A stretch of DNA of 64,000 nucleotides from Bugulina stolonifera (taxonomy: Eukaryota > Bryozoa > Gymnolaemata > Cheilostomatida > Bugulidae): the NCBI GenBank assembly GCA_935421135.1, contig OW285189.1:8205072-8269071 (forward strand), written 5' to 3'. Positions within the stretch are counted from its first letter, which is position 1, and the number at the start of each line of letters is the position of its first letter. Made by a program: the position numbers and the translations under genes. This document shows positions 48,001 to 49,970 of the stretch, piece by piece. The notes under the pieces were generated by a model that was not told where the DNA came from, did not search any database, and worked only from the letters and a program-made list of their open reading frames with translations.

Positions 48001-49970
48001 ACAATTAAAACATATGACTATAATGCACATGTACTATTGGCTGGTGGTTTGCAAAACCATTCTGTGAGTTCCATAAACAGTTTCATTATGGTGTCTAGCT
48101 TTTGCTTAGTCTTATTCCTTGCTTAGTCCTTGTAATAGAAGCGCAATTAGTACAAGCTGTGCTGCAGAGTTCAAACATTGTGCCCTGTTGTGATTGATTG
48201 AAAGTTGATATCCAGCTTTCAAATTGACTGAAAACTAGGAACATGAAATACATGTGTTAACCTTGTAGCACAGCTTAGCCCACTAATGCACATCTAAAAG
48301 GTTTATGTACTGTTTCTGCTTAGCTCACACTCATGCATGGATATTTATAGACATAAACAATAATTGGATATACAGTAAATATATAAACTTACAGACTCGA
48401 AAATCTTTTCTATATCTGCAAAGCCTTCAGTAAGACCAAAAAGTTCTTTCAGTTTTAGCATGACTGAAGCACCACTGCGATATTGATCAAGTCGAGAGCA
48501 CATATCTATCTGTCGTCCCCTTGTTAAGGCTGTCTCTCCACTCAGCATATTTTCCAGTTCTCTGCGGATTCTTTCTGGCTCTCCATTAAAGTATTGGAGT
48601 GTTAGATCTTCAAGACGCTTCACAGTTATTGTCCCTAGAGGTAGGCCACAACATGCAGCAGTGTAGTTGTAGCTTTACTACATGTATGTTTTATTAAAAA
48701 TGCAATAGAGTGCATTGACTAGACTTATGACTAAAAATAATGATATGAATATTCGTAGTTTTGTTTGTAACTTAATGATATTTACCTCAGTGACCTTTTA
48801 TATTCATGTGCACAATGTATTTACATTTTGTAAATGCCTTTCAGCACAAATGTTAGTATTTTTGTCATTAAACACACTAAAGCAATTTTAGAATTCAACA
48901 CTGTTAAACTGTTAAACTTATTATAAAATAAATAGCAAATATTGTGTGCAATACTATACTCTGCCAATAGCTGGCAACATGCAAAGAGTGCAAAAGACTT
49001 GTTTGGGTGAATACAAAAGGTCAGTAGGTAATAATGGCATGGGATCTTGGCTTAATGTAGACTGCAATAAAATTGTCTAACCTTCATCAAAATCGGCGTG
49101 GATCACTTCATACTGCCTGATGGCCGAGTCGTACATTGCCAACACCTCTGGTAGGGTGGCTTGCTGAGTAGACTTCATCTGCTCAGTAAACAACTTTGCA
49201 AATATTGGTCTCGCTTTGATTTGAGCAAAAGGTTTGACAATCTTCATTAGCTCAACAGAAATAGTCGGAAAAATCACTTCAGGAGGGTCACCATGCAATA
49301 CCTTGTTGAACATCAAGTTACTACAAGAATTGTCAGCCCACTGCTGCAGATCATCTGCACCTGCAATTTATATTTTAGACATCCTAGATATTATAATAAG
49401 TGCTTTTTTCAAAACACATAACTTCGCAGTCCATTATGAGACTATGTAATGTCGTAAATATCAAGGTATTTTATATTAGAAAGTTTATAAAAGGTTTAAA
49501 TGTGATGGTCGCGCTTATTTTCATTATTTATTGCTATTAGTTTTATGTACCACGTGAACATCTATGTACACATAATACATGTATACTCCTCAGATTTTGT
49601 GTGCTTAAAACTCAACTATGTGATCAAATTTGCTAACCTGTTACAACATCAGTGCAGAACTCCAGAAAGTCACTGATTGCTAAATGGAAATCTCTATAAT
49701 ACGCTTTCTCATCCGCTCTTTTTTGGAATACATCACTGTGTGTTTCATTGATCCTTACCACATTCGCGATTTCACACAGCTCGTAAACTTTTTCTTTGCA
49801 TTCACTCAGAAAGTCAAAGTCTCCAAATGTTATGTTCCCAGTACAGAGATCATCCACCACGTGTTTTATGGCATCAGCACATGTTTGAAGTGTGAGCTGC
49901 ATGTCAACATTCAGCTTTTTTGCAGCACGCCTGGATTCTTCAAATACATATTCATAGGAAAACATTAGGA
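1..49970 (-). CDS. RNF213: RNF213-like giant AAA+ E3 ubiquitin ligase, internal part of a multi-exon gene
   Basis: Thirty-four minus-strand exons with AG/GT splice borders encode an RNF213 (mysterin) homologue; the gene continues off the left edge and its 5' part is not seen. The family is a cytosolic ring-forming AAA+ ATPase with dynein-like architecture and a RING/RZ ubiquitin ligase module, implicated in lipid droplets and defence against intracellular pathogens (family knowledge). Seen here: stalk segments, an AAA unit with RAGVGKSL, then the unit with Walker A GETGCGKT and Walker B DEANTTEA followed by ACNPYKK. Exon phases join correctly at the junctions I checked (for example 31305/30965, 6662/3604, 3522/2997, 19603/17876). 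No stop or frameshift was seen inside the exons. About 1,830 codons are visible against roughly 5,200 in vertebrates. Introns carry nearly all the mobile elements listed below. Exon borders were chosen by eye. Confidence 0.93.
77..1039 (-). other. Intron 33, nothing recognised
   Basis: Intron between exons 33 and 34. It holds a short CA/CATG-rich simple repeat near 460-495 and no other structure that I can see. Small open frames here have no recognisable product. Confidence 0.6.
1040..1227 (-). CDS. RNF213: RNF213-like exon 33
   Basis: Encodes [20 protein letters not shown] and continues to FLFDQVER, then donor GTGAGT. It matches the SLMLAIGVCYHASLE region of vertebrate RNF213, between the AAA3 and AAA4 units. 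Confidence 0.92.
1228..2062 (-). other. Intron 32, nothing recognised
   Basis: AT-rich intron of about 0.8 kb. No repeat, RNA gene or coding signal was recognised. Confidence 0.6.
2063..2215 (-). CDS. RNF213: RNF213-like exon 32
   Basis: Acceptor CATAG then [20 protein letters not shown], nearly identical to the [14 protein letters not shown] segment of vertebrate RNF213. Donor GTAGGT follows the codons for SSYPLK. Confidence 0.93.
2216..2559 (-). other. Intron 31, nothing recognised
   Basis: A 344-bp AT-rich intron with no repeat, RNA gene or coding signal that I can see. Confidence 0.6.
2560..2658 (-). CDS. RNF213: RNF213-like exon 31
   Basis: TTTTAG acceptor, then [20 protein letters not shown] through NYMRNKK and donor GTGAGT. 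It aligns with the segment ending ASQGFMRKTE in vertebrate RNF213. Confidence 0.85.
2846..2997 (-). CDS. RNF213: RNF213-like exon 30
   Basis: Encodes [20 protein letters not shown] and [10 protein letters not shown], a highly conserved RNF213 stretch (IPLRQLVYRVHALP in vertebrates). Donor GTGAGT. Confidence 0.94.
2998..3521 (-). other. Intron 29, contains a short inverted repeat
   Basis: Intron of about 0.5 kb. It contains the hairpin-forming inverted repeat at 3224-3315, described separately. Nothing else was recognised. Confidence 0.6.
3224..3315. repeat. Short inverted repeat (hairpin)
   Basis: The left arm begins CAGTTAGAAACAGGAC and the right arm ends GTCCTGTTTCTAACTG. Arms of about 31 bp, with a few mismatches, flank a GGGTT-rich loop of about 30 bp. 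It could be the core of a small foldback element. Confidence 0.7.
3522..3604 (-). CDS. RNF213: RNF213-like exon 29
   Basis: Encodes [20 protein letters not shown], matching HSEEMICRLESAGLGYRV of vertebrate RNF213. It completes a lysine codon split with exon 28 and a glycine codon split with exon 30. Confidence 0.9.
4794..6210. mobile_element. TTAA-flanked non-autonomous DNA transposon (piggyBac-type MITE)
   Basis: It starts AGGACCCCTCTCAC and ends GTGAGAGGGATCCT, a 13/14 match as terminal inverted repeats. It is flanked on both sides by TTAA (4790-4793 and 6211-6214), the target duplication of piggyBac-type elements. There is no transposase open frame. A 363-bp tandem duplication lies inside. 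Assignment to the piggyBac type rests only on the TTAA duplication. Confidence 0.75.
5113..5840. repeat. 363-bp tandem duplication, two nearly identical copies
   Basis: Copies at 5113-5475 and 5476-5838 both begin GATTTTAATTTAATTTTTAA and differ at about one position that I found (ATTGCAATAA versus ATTGCGATAA). The near identity suggests a recent duplication, or an assembly duplication, inside the TTAA element. Confidence 0.9.
6662..6819 (-). CDS. RNF213: RNF213-like exon 28 (AAA3 Walker B)
   Basis: Encodes [20 protein letters not shown], then [12 protein letters not shown] and [18 protein letters not shown] is the Walker B motif of the active AAA3 unit in RNF213, with the catalytic glutamate present. 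The acceptor is ATTACAG and the donor GTGAGAG. Confidence 0.96.
6821..7012. repeat. Direct repeat copy 1 (left of decayed retroelement)
   Basis: About 190 bp similar to 11172-11379, with a shared core such as GATTGCTAGACA and ATGTAGGTCAATG. It could be a diverged LTR, though it lacks a clear TG...CA structure, or a duplicated intron end. It abuts the acceptor of exon 28. Confidence 0.6.
7779..8399 (-). pseudogene. Remnant zinc-finger protein of decayed retroelement
   Basis: A 206-aa open frame: a proline/serine/threonine-rich amino-terminal part, then [20 protein letters not shown] and [16 protein letters not shown]. This aligns with the zinc-finger module encoded at 21637-21906, but the two histidines of the first finger are replaced (F and N). 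It is still open over its length, yet it sits in an element whose gag is interrupted, so I treat it as a remnant. Confidence 0.65.
10220..10562 (-). pseudogene. Remnant gag amino-terminal region
   Basis: The minus-strand translation beginning [15 protein letters not shown] aligns with the intact gag at 24026 and is broken by an in-frame stop after EFFIE and by later frame changes. It supports the identity of the surrounding element. Confidence 0.7.
11172..11379. repeat. Direct repeat copy 2 (right of decayed retroelement)
   Basis: Diverged second copy of 6821-7012, about 16 bp longer because of an internal indel. The segment corresponding to the acceptor of exon 28 reads AATTACTG instead of ATTACAG, so no exon follows it. 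Confidence 0.6.
11488..11604 (-). CDS. RNF213: RNF213-like exon 27
   Basis: Encodes [20 protein letters not shown] up to KEFRSKD, matching VHGGTTADMIYSRVREAENV of vertebrate RNF213 between Walker A and Walker B of AAA3. Acceptor TTCTCAG, donor GTAAGT. Confidence 0.94.
11728..11854 (-). CDS. RNF213: RNF213-like exon 26 (AAA3 Walker A)
   Basis: Encodes [20 protein letters not shown] and then [16 protein letters not shown] is the Walker A loop of AAA3 with lysine and threonine intact, so nucleotide binding is expected. Donor GTGAGC. Confidence 0.96.
12111..12326 (-). CDS. RNF213: RNF213-like exon 25
   Basis: Encodes [20 protein letters not shown], a polar insert with [15 protein letters not shown], then [19 protein letters not shown], which matches YELTTDNMLKILAIEMRFR directly before the Walker A region. 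Donor GTAACG. Confidence 0.93.
12327..12766 (-). other. Intron 24, nothing recognised
   Basis: AT-rich intron of 440 bp with scattered ACATGTA palindromes and no coding or RNA signal. Confidence 0.6.
12767..12899 (-). CDS. RNF213: RNF213-like exon 24
   Basis: Encodes [20 protein letters not shown] and ends [11 protein letters not shown], at the place of KRDVMTRDLYQGLLLQRV in vertebrates. The acceptor TTCAG at 12900-12901 gives phase 1, compatible with exon 22 or with the optional exon 23. Donor GTAAGC. Confidence 0.85.
13116..13175 (-). CDS. RNF213: RNF213-like exon 23 (tentative)
   Basis: A 60-bp open segment with acceptor GGTAG and donor GTTTAT encodes [19 protein letters not shown]. Both phases fit its neighbours, and its position and length match the AISHLTGKV segment between exons 22 and 24 of vertebrate RNF213. 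Similarity is weak and the donor is non-consensus, so this exon needs transcript support. Confidence 0.45.
13176..14434 (-). other. Intron 22, with dispersed repeat
   Basis: About 1.3 kb without coding signal. The part at about 13668-13910 is the uninterrupted copy of the dispersed repeat that is split at 4680-6320. Small open frames here are not recognised. Confidence 0.6.
13668..13910. repeat. Dispersed repeat, uninterrupted copy
   Basis: Shares TTAGCTCATCCTGT, TAGTATCAT and AAGCCAATT-TTAGTGA blocks with 4680-4790 plus 6215-6320. Type unknown; no terminal repeats were found. Confidence 0.6.
14435..14573 (-). CDS. RNF213: RNF213-like exon 22
   Basis: Encodes [20 protein letters not shown], then [20 protein letters not shown], matching LRKRWESEPHPYVFFNDDH and TFIGFHL of vertebrate RNF213. 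Donor GTAAAA, phase 1. Confidence 0.94.
14689..14754 (-). CDS. RNF213: RNF213-like exon 21
   Basis: Short exon encoding [20 protein letters not shown], matching DFATPSLHTSDQSPG of vertebrate RNF213. Acceptor CTTTAG, donor GTATGT. Confidence 0.93.
15440..15680. repeat. CCCCTA-type hexanucleotide array grading into CTCCAA/CTCCTA
   Basis: Starts as imperfect CCTAAT/CCTACT units, becomes nearly pure CCCCTA, then CTCCTA and CTCCAA. It keeps several frames open and encodes only leucine-proline repeats. The unit differs from the animal telomere unit CCCTAA. Confidence 0.9.
15872..16107. mobile_element. Foldback/MITE with about 75-bp inverted arms
   Basis: The left arm starts TGTGACCCAGGCGCTCATTT and the right arm ends with its reverse complement; arms of about 75 bp, slightly diverged, flank a roughly 90-bp centre. 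No open frame of its own. Family unknown. Confidence 0.75.
16317..16485 (-). CDS. RNF213: RNF213-like exon 20
   Basis: Encodes [20 protein letters not shown], then [18 protein letters not shown], matching HCGVINPSWSELRNFARFLN and the GFKKFVVTFMIFMAR region of vertebrate RNF213. Acceptor CTACAG. Confidence 0.95.
16486..17722 (-). other. Intron 19, with a possible transposon-derived fragment
   Basis: A 1.2-kb intron. A plus-strand open frame at 17020-17340 is described separately. The rest shows no signal. Confidence 0.55.
17020..17340 (+). pseudogene. Possible MADF/Myb-like fragment
   Basis: A 106-aa open frame containing [19 protein letters not shown] and [10 protein letters not shown], which resembles the MADF/Myb-like DNA-binding domains common in Harbinger-type second proteins and host zeste-like proteins. 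It uses a GTG start and has no upstream domain or terminal repeats. It could be chance. Confidence 0.35.
17723..17876 (-). CDS. RNF213: RNF213-like exon 19
   Basis: Encodes [20 protein letters not shown] then QALRLLIR, at the place of the QRPYQYLRRF...QHFLF segment. It completes a glutamate codon split with exon 18. Acceptor ATTTTAG, donor GTACTG. Confidence 0.85.
17877..19602 (-). other. Intron 18, with LINE remnant
   Basis: A 1.7-kb intron. The part 18600-19500 is a plus-strand LINE endonuclease remnant, described separately. 17877-18600 shows nothing recognisable. Confidence 0.6.
18600..19500 (+). pseudogene. Non-LTR retrotransposon (LINE) endonuclease remnant
   Basis: Reads [12 protein letters not shown], then [10 protein letters not shown] and WHQLDYVVI, the pattern of the apurinic-type endonuclease domain of LINEs (GDFN, then the H-Q-D block). 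Followed by degraded frames such as [13 protein letters not shown]. Several stops interrupt it, and no reverse transcriptase is attached here. Confidence 0.75.
19603..19705 (-). CDS. RNF213: RNF213-like exon 18
   Basis: Encodes [20 protein letters not shown] then YRSSDLQP, matching FLDIFPKVTCRPPKEVI of vertebrate RNF213. Acceptor TTCGTAG, donor GTATGC, phase 1 end. Confidence 0.9.
20131..20804 (-). repeat. 3' LTR of gag-only element
   Basis: Bounded by TGTAATGG and CCATTACA. In sense orientation it contains TATATAAAGG and AATAAAGACACATC, a promoter and polyadenylation signal. A sense open frame of 154 codons (20293-20757) crosses these signals. Confidence 0.92.
20958..21594 (-). CDS. Basic/proline-rich proteins of gag-only element, two overlapping frames
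   Basis: Two frames start within 4 bp of each other. One (21594 to 21298) begins [12 protein letters not shown], then has the basic run [16 protein letters not shown]. The other (21590 to 20958, 210 aa) is proline/serine-rich. In the decayed relative the corresponding segment is arginine-rich ([12 protein letters not shown]), favouring the basic start as genuine. Whether the two frames are joined by splicing or frameshift cannot be seen. Function unknown; nucleic-acid binding would be a guess. Confidence 0.5.
21637..21906 (-). CDS. Zinc-finger protein of gag-only element
   Basis: An 89-aa frame with [20 protein letters not shown], a C-x2-C-x11-H-x3-H finger, directly followed by a second metal-binding-like cluster ([17 protein letters not shown], then ICEK). 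The same layout recurs at 7779-8399. It overlaps the end of the upstream frame and may be expressed by fusion to it, since in the relative both parts share one frame. It might replace the usual CCHC knuckle of retroviral nucleocapsid; that is inference. Confidence 0.6.
   Translation of the reverse strand: MEKPSTQQAQDELAKRSQPNSKCARCGFSGTLKRLNIHIWQHFARFYCRCGRSSVSCDALDHHFSRRSSICEKRLFLTDGPSYPALMKW
21801..22943 (-). CDS. Unknown proline/serine-rich frame downstream of gag
   Basis: Open from 22943 to 21801 in the same frame as gag, separated from it by TGA-CAC-TAG. The first methionine is at 22856 (351 aa from there). Includes [12 protein letters not shown] and [14 protein letters not shown]. No aspartic protease (D-T/S-G) or reverse transcriptase motif is convincing. 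Product unknown. Confidence 0.45.
   Translation of the reverse strand, partial: YNPTDDLSCVELPDTTVQVCGLRIDTGRPVLDQTEELPLNLSRNVQVSTARPVSEDAKYRVADLQDIFPTTEKQSILPAVHIQRAKCSFTKFSIAGQVQPKIQIAELSKSHEVDKRQSKANNAVFPRLFDESNKENVPEALLTIEQHAHPLASINTTAHRRVVLSRPALHHSTCIPTCDDLCTLVRATGGANSSSRILSVLKMDETVTPPIKDHSSQPVFTAEGKQISVLQVRTKPELEVQSIRPVELSGMNFLSLPTRHRPVRTEEDSPEHFHRREHELEGGGYTSDELCVVDISPLRRTLTPDGTPPPTPPPVTSTLKLASMKLHRLTDKLPLESSEHSGATKPWRSPLHSRPKTSWQRGANPTPSVQGAASPELSRG
22950..24026 (-). CDS. gag: Gag capsid-type protein
   Basis: 358 aa. The amino-terminal two thirds have the Ty3/gypsy-type capsid pattern: [60 protein letters not shown] and [14 protein letters not shown]. The last third is low-complexity with three diverged repeats of the type VDEPIPT. 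No CCHC knuckle is present. The start MDRI is kept in the decayed relative (MDRI at 10562), supporting it. Intact frame. Confidence 0.8.
   Translation of the reverse strand: MDRIKNLLQQVMYHTEQDPDTLIYNGQEDVELFIEYFTAMAERSNWNNRARLIRLRAALHGPAQECGRPRSVEEIFTRLRGQYGISAREARWKLSTLEQPTHTSLREHAALVRRLMVIAFDEAPPASLDAWTLEKFCLTVRDPSLRWYYTQTQPYDLDDAVVAGTILLQNHDYGANSYSEELPADLLRKALHTLLQRCRETEDGPTVTPEPVSVDEPIPTEADKDSKLEEGGTDPTNGRPHRPADTSEPVLVEEPIPTRPTNKSSRSTQDTPRAANQLHIRPTVSPAPVTVDEPIPTRPKPGKKRLHPKPDTTEVIKDHPPRLKGRLKSPYQVGSDLTRHSRHVLNSEGPPGSGHTQT
24342..24360 (-). promoter_or_regulatory. Primer-binding site, tRNA-Leu type
   Basis: The plus strand reads AATCCCACCACTGCCACCA, like the 3' end of a tRNA-Leu with CCA. 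It lies one base from the right LTR, as expected for the minus-strand primer site of this minus-strand element. Confidence 0.75.
24362..25036 (-). repeat. 5' LTR of gag-only element
   Basis: 675 bp, bounded by TGTAATGG and CCATTACA, near-identical to the left LTR (20131-20804). Same promoter, polyadenylation signal and 154-codon sense frame (24525-24989). Confidence 0.92.
25037..25469 (-). other. Intron 17 remainder, nothing recognised
   Basis: About 430 bp of intron between the retrotransposon and exon 17, without recognisable features. Confidence 0.6.
25470..25601 (-). CDS. RNF213: RNF213-like exon 17
   Basis: Encodes [20 protein letters not shown] then [20 protein letters not shown], matching the VFLFKLLILQYL and MWLRNPCHLYIVEI stretch of vertebrate RNF213. 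Donor GTAAAC. Confidence 0.9.
25872..26623. mobile_element. TTAA-flanked MITE, copy A
   Basis: Ends AGGTGGACTGTACTGAAA and TTTCAGTACAGTCCACCT are perfect inverted repeats; TTAA lies on both sides (25868-25871, 26624-26627). 752 bp, no transposase. A related copy is at 29891-30643. Confidence 0.85.
26871..27102 (-). CDS. RNF213: RNF213-like exon 16 (AAA unit with RAGVGKSL)
   Basis: Encodes [20 protein letters not shown] and later [18 protein letters not shown] corresponds to the [11 protein letters not shown]alker A loop of the AAA unit preceding AAA3. Acceptor TTGTAG, donor GTATTA. Confidence 0.94.
27103..28957 (-). other. Intron 15, nothing recognised
   Basis: A 1.9-kb intron. It includes a TA-rich microsatellite near 28420-28455. 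No mobile element ends, RNA genes or exons were recognised. Confidence 0.55.
28958..29280 (-). CDS. RNF213: RNF213-like exon 15
   Basis: Encodes [20 protein letters not shown], then [10 protein letters not shown] and KGFLTVPN. It matches the vertebrate segment leading to the RAGVGKSL loop. Acceptor TATTCCAG, donor GTATAA. Confidence 0.9.
29625..29788. mobile_element. Small foldback element
   Basis: Arms of about 70-75 bp (ACATACATCGAAATA on one side and its complement on the other; outer blocks AATAATACGACGAGACGC and GTCTCGCCTTATTATT) around a short centre. Probably a tiny MITE; family unknown. Confidence 0.7.
29891..30643. mobile_element. TTAA-flanked MITE, copy B
   Basis: Same family and orientation as 25872-26623, TTAA on both sides (29887-29890 and 30644-30647). 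Ends AGGTGGACTGTACTG and CAGTACAGTCCATCT. Clearly diverged from copy A by scattered substitutions. Confidence 0.85.
30859..30965 (-). CDS. RNF213: RNF213-like exon 14
   Basis: Encodes [20 protein letters not shown] then [14 protein letters not shown], matching VLALYMQDTSHPLPTYDEVLLC of vertebrate RNF213. It completes an asparagine codon split with exon 13. Donor GTAACC. Confidence 0.9.
30966..31304 (-). other. Intron 13, nothing recognised
   Basis: A 339-bp intron with no recognisable feature. Confidence 0.6.
31305..31388 (-). CDS. RNF213: RNF213-like exon 13
   Basis: Encodes [20 protein letters not shown] then CLIAKPE, matching LPPALQRGCPNLIVCRQAE of vertebrate RNF213. Donor GTAAGT, phase 1. 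Confidence 0.88.
31389..34995 (-). other. Intron 12, left part, nothing recognised
   Basis: About 3.6 kb of AT-rich intron without recognisable exons, repeats with clear ends or RNA genes. Confidence 0.5.
34996..35791 (+). repeat. Solo LTR of the gag-only family, plus orientation
   Basis: Bounded by TGTAATGG and CCATTACA. Contains TATATAAA (35465-35472) and AATAAA (35518-35523) in sense. 796 bp, about 120 bp longer at the 5' end than the LTRs at 20-25 kb. Flanking four bases differ (ACAT, AAAT). No internal element is attached. Confidence 0.88.
35850..36444. mobile_element. Palindromic miniature element with Polinton-type ends
   Basis: The whole 595 bp is one long inverted repeat, arms of about 290 bp meeting near 36147. 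Its end AGTAGTATAGGCGATGCAGA continues CTGCTCCGACAT and aligns with the Polinton left end at 54683 (AGTAGTAATATCAGTGCAGA, then TCTGCACAGACAT) and further blocks (CACAGAGC, ACCAATCAG, CACGACCTTGCCAA). It is flanked by GAGGTG and GAGGTA, a 5/6 match to a 6-bp duplication, the length used by Polintons. Interpretation: two Polinton terminal repeats joined head to head. Confidence 0.8.
36445..36918 (-). other. Intron 12, nothing recognised
   Basis: About 470 bp between the miniature element and the LINE remnant. A 74-codon plus frame here (36698-36922) is unrecognised. Confidence 0.5.
36919..37344 (-). pseudogene. LINE reverse transcriptase remnant (jockey/CR1-like)
   Basis: Contains [20 protein letters not shown], then [12 protein letters not shown] and [14 protein letters not shown]. 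These are the conserved palm motifs of non-LTR reverse transcriptases, with FADD as catalytic box. Only about 140 codons are left, without endonuclease or tail. Confidence 0.85.
37345..37770 (-). other. Intron 12, right end, nothing recognised
   Basis: About 430 bp without recognisable features. Confidence 0.5.
37771..37892 (-). CDS. RNF213: RNF213-like exon 12
   Basis: Encodes [20 protein letters not shown] then [16 protein letters not shown], matching the YLSLDHLGIVL segment of vertebrate RNF213. Acceptor TTGCAG, donor GTAAGT. Confidence 0.88.
37893..39268 (-). other. Intron 11, nothing recognised
   Basis: Very AT-rich 1.4-kb intron; no exon or repeat recognised. Confidence 0.55.
39269..39425 (-). 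CDS. RNF213: RNF213-like exon 11
   Basis: Encodes [20 protein letters not shown] then [12 protein letters not shown], helical and charged as in the stalk. Assigned by position and by good splice sites (acceptor TTGACAG, donor GTATGT). Confidence 0.78.
39426..39914 (-). other. Intron 10, nothing recognised
   Basis: About 490 bp of intron rich in ACATGTA and TACATG words. No coding signal. Confidence 0.55.
39915..40179 (-). CDS. RNF213: RNF213-like exon 10
   Basis: Encodes [20 protein letters not shown], then an acidic stretch and [16 protein letters not shown]. Acidic spacer within the stalk; similarity to vertebrate RNF213 is weak. Acceptor TTTTAG, donor GTAAGA. Confidence 0.75.
40307..40409 (-). 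CDS. RNF213: RNF213-like exon 9
   Basis: Encodes [20 protein letters not shown] then GNPGCLKQ, matching the YYTTEQLV-type segment of RNF213. The acceptor AG may be two bases further in. Donor GTATGC. Confidence 0.88.
40410..41149 (-). other. Intron 8, with palindromic simple repeat
   Basis: About 740 bp. Holds the 14-bp palindromic array at 40645-40721; the rest shows nothing recognisable. Confidence 0.55.
40645..40721. repeat. Array of 14-bp self-complementary units
   Basis: About five and a half units of ACATTGTACAATGT, each its own reverse complement. Related single units occur near 10990-11040. It can form cruciforms or hairpins of many lengths. Confidence 0.9.
41150..41415 (-). CDS. 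RNF213: RNF213-like exon 8
   Basis: Encodes [20 protein letters not shown] then [26 protein letters not shown] and [19 protein letters not shown]. Matches the stalk segment with LHLAGC...F in vertebrates. Acceptor TTTACAG, donor GTAAGC. Confidence 0.85.
41520..41556. repeat. Poly-C tract
   Basis: A run of C interrupted by single T bases inside intron 7. No feature attached. Confidence 0.9.
41755..41894 (-). CDS. RNF213: RNF213-like exon 7
   Basis: Encodes [20 protein letters not shown] then [18 protein letters not shown], matching the YSIEELRDLLNKLMLVSG segment of vertebrate RNF213. Donor GTAAGT. Confidence 0.9.
41949..42610 (-). repeat. Solo LTR of the gag-only family, minus orientation
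   Basis: Bounded by TGTAATGG and CCATCACA, with ATAT on both sides as a 4-bp target duplication. Minus-sense 151-codon frame homologous to those in the other LTRs. Confidence 0.9.
42632..42842. mobile_element. Candidate short MITE
   Basis: TGTCTTCGTGACCT near the left end and its exact complement AGGTCACGAAGACA at the right end, 14 bp, 211 bp overall. No clear target duplication. Weak evidence. Confidence 0.4.
44111..44254. repeat. 12-bp minisatellite (ACATTTCCACCA)
   Basis: Twelve nearly identical units, with single changes in two of them. Open in several frames (NIST repeats on plus, MLVE on minus), which is a result of the 12-bp period, not of coding. Confidence 0.95.
44256..44760 (-). 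repeat. LTR-like segment, other family (tentative)
   Basis: On the minus strand it shows TATATATATAAGGC followed about 55 bp later by GAATAAAGC, the layout of promoter and polyadenylation signal seen in the other LTRs, and CCGGAAGT words shared with them. Ends not defined. Confidence 0.4.
44830..45335 (+). repeat. LTR fragment, subfamily related to the one at 54011
   Basis: Contains TATATAAAAC, AATAAAGACACATC and a 3' part (GGTCAATTGGACC, CTGTTCACTCT) matching 54530-54682. Ends CATTACA directly before ATAT and the next LTR. Its 5' end is uncertain. Confidence 0.6.
45340..46127 (+). repeat. Solo LTR of the gag-only family, plus orientation
   Basis: Bounded by TGTAATGG and CCATTACA with ATAT on both sides (45336-45339, 46128-46131). 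Contains TATATAAAGG and AATAAAGACAC. Confidence 0.9.
46240..46389 (-). CDS. RNF213: RNF213-like exon 6
   Basis: Encodes [20 protein letters not shown] then [20 protein letters not shown], matching LEWLKTVNESHGSVELSSLTLATAIN of vertebrate RNF213. Acceptor TTGTAG, donor GTGAAT. Confidence 0.92.
46390..47137 (-). other. Intron 5, nothing recognised
   Basis: About 750 bp without recognisable features. Confidence 0.55.
47138..47355 (-). CDS. RNF213: RNF213-like exon 5
   Basis: Encodes [20 protein letters not shown] then [13 protein letters not shown] and [16 protein letters not shown], matching VFVDLASISAGEND and GYAPLLFKL of vertebrate RNF213. Donor GTAAGT. Confidence 0.95.
47679..47838 (-). 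CDS. RNF213: RNF213-like exon 4
   Basis: Encodes [20 protein letters not shown] then [20 protein letters not shown] and VDWVRDGG, a strongly conserved stalk segment. Donor GTAAGT. Confidence 0.94.
47839..48391 (-). other. Intron 3, nothing recognised
   Basis: About 550 bp of intron without recognisable features. Confidence 0.55.
48392..48634 (-). CDS. RNF213: RNF213-like exon 3
   Basis: Encodes [20 protein letters not shown], then [20 protein letters not shown] and [11 protein letters not shown]. Precedes exon 4 without gap in the stalk. Donor GTAAGT. Confidence 0.88.
48635..49081 (-). other. Intron 2, nothing recognised
   Basis: About 450 bp of AT-rich intron without recognisable features. 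Confidence 0.55.
49082..49360 (-). CDS. RNF213: RNF213-like exon 2
   Basis: Encodes [20 protein letters not shown] and [20 protein letters not shown]. Helical stalk segment. Acceptor TTGCAG, donor GTTAGA. Confidence 0.82.
49638..49970 (-). CDS. RNF213: RNF213-like exon 1 in this window (most upstream found)
   Basis: Encodes [40 protein letters not shown] and [19 protein letters not shown]. Donor GTTAGC is at 49636-49637. The acceptor is placed at CATAG (49971-49972), but AAG near 49943 is also possible. No start codon context or promoter is seen, so earlier exons are expected to the right, beyond the inserted elements. Confidence 0.78.

Noticed and set aside
1..49970. Dynein heavy chain gene
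   Set aside because: The AAA+ motifs looked dynein-like at first, but [26 protein letters not shown] and [13 protein letters not shown] are specific to RNF213.
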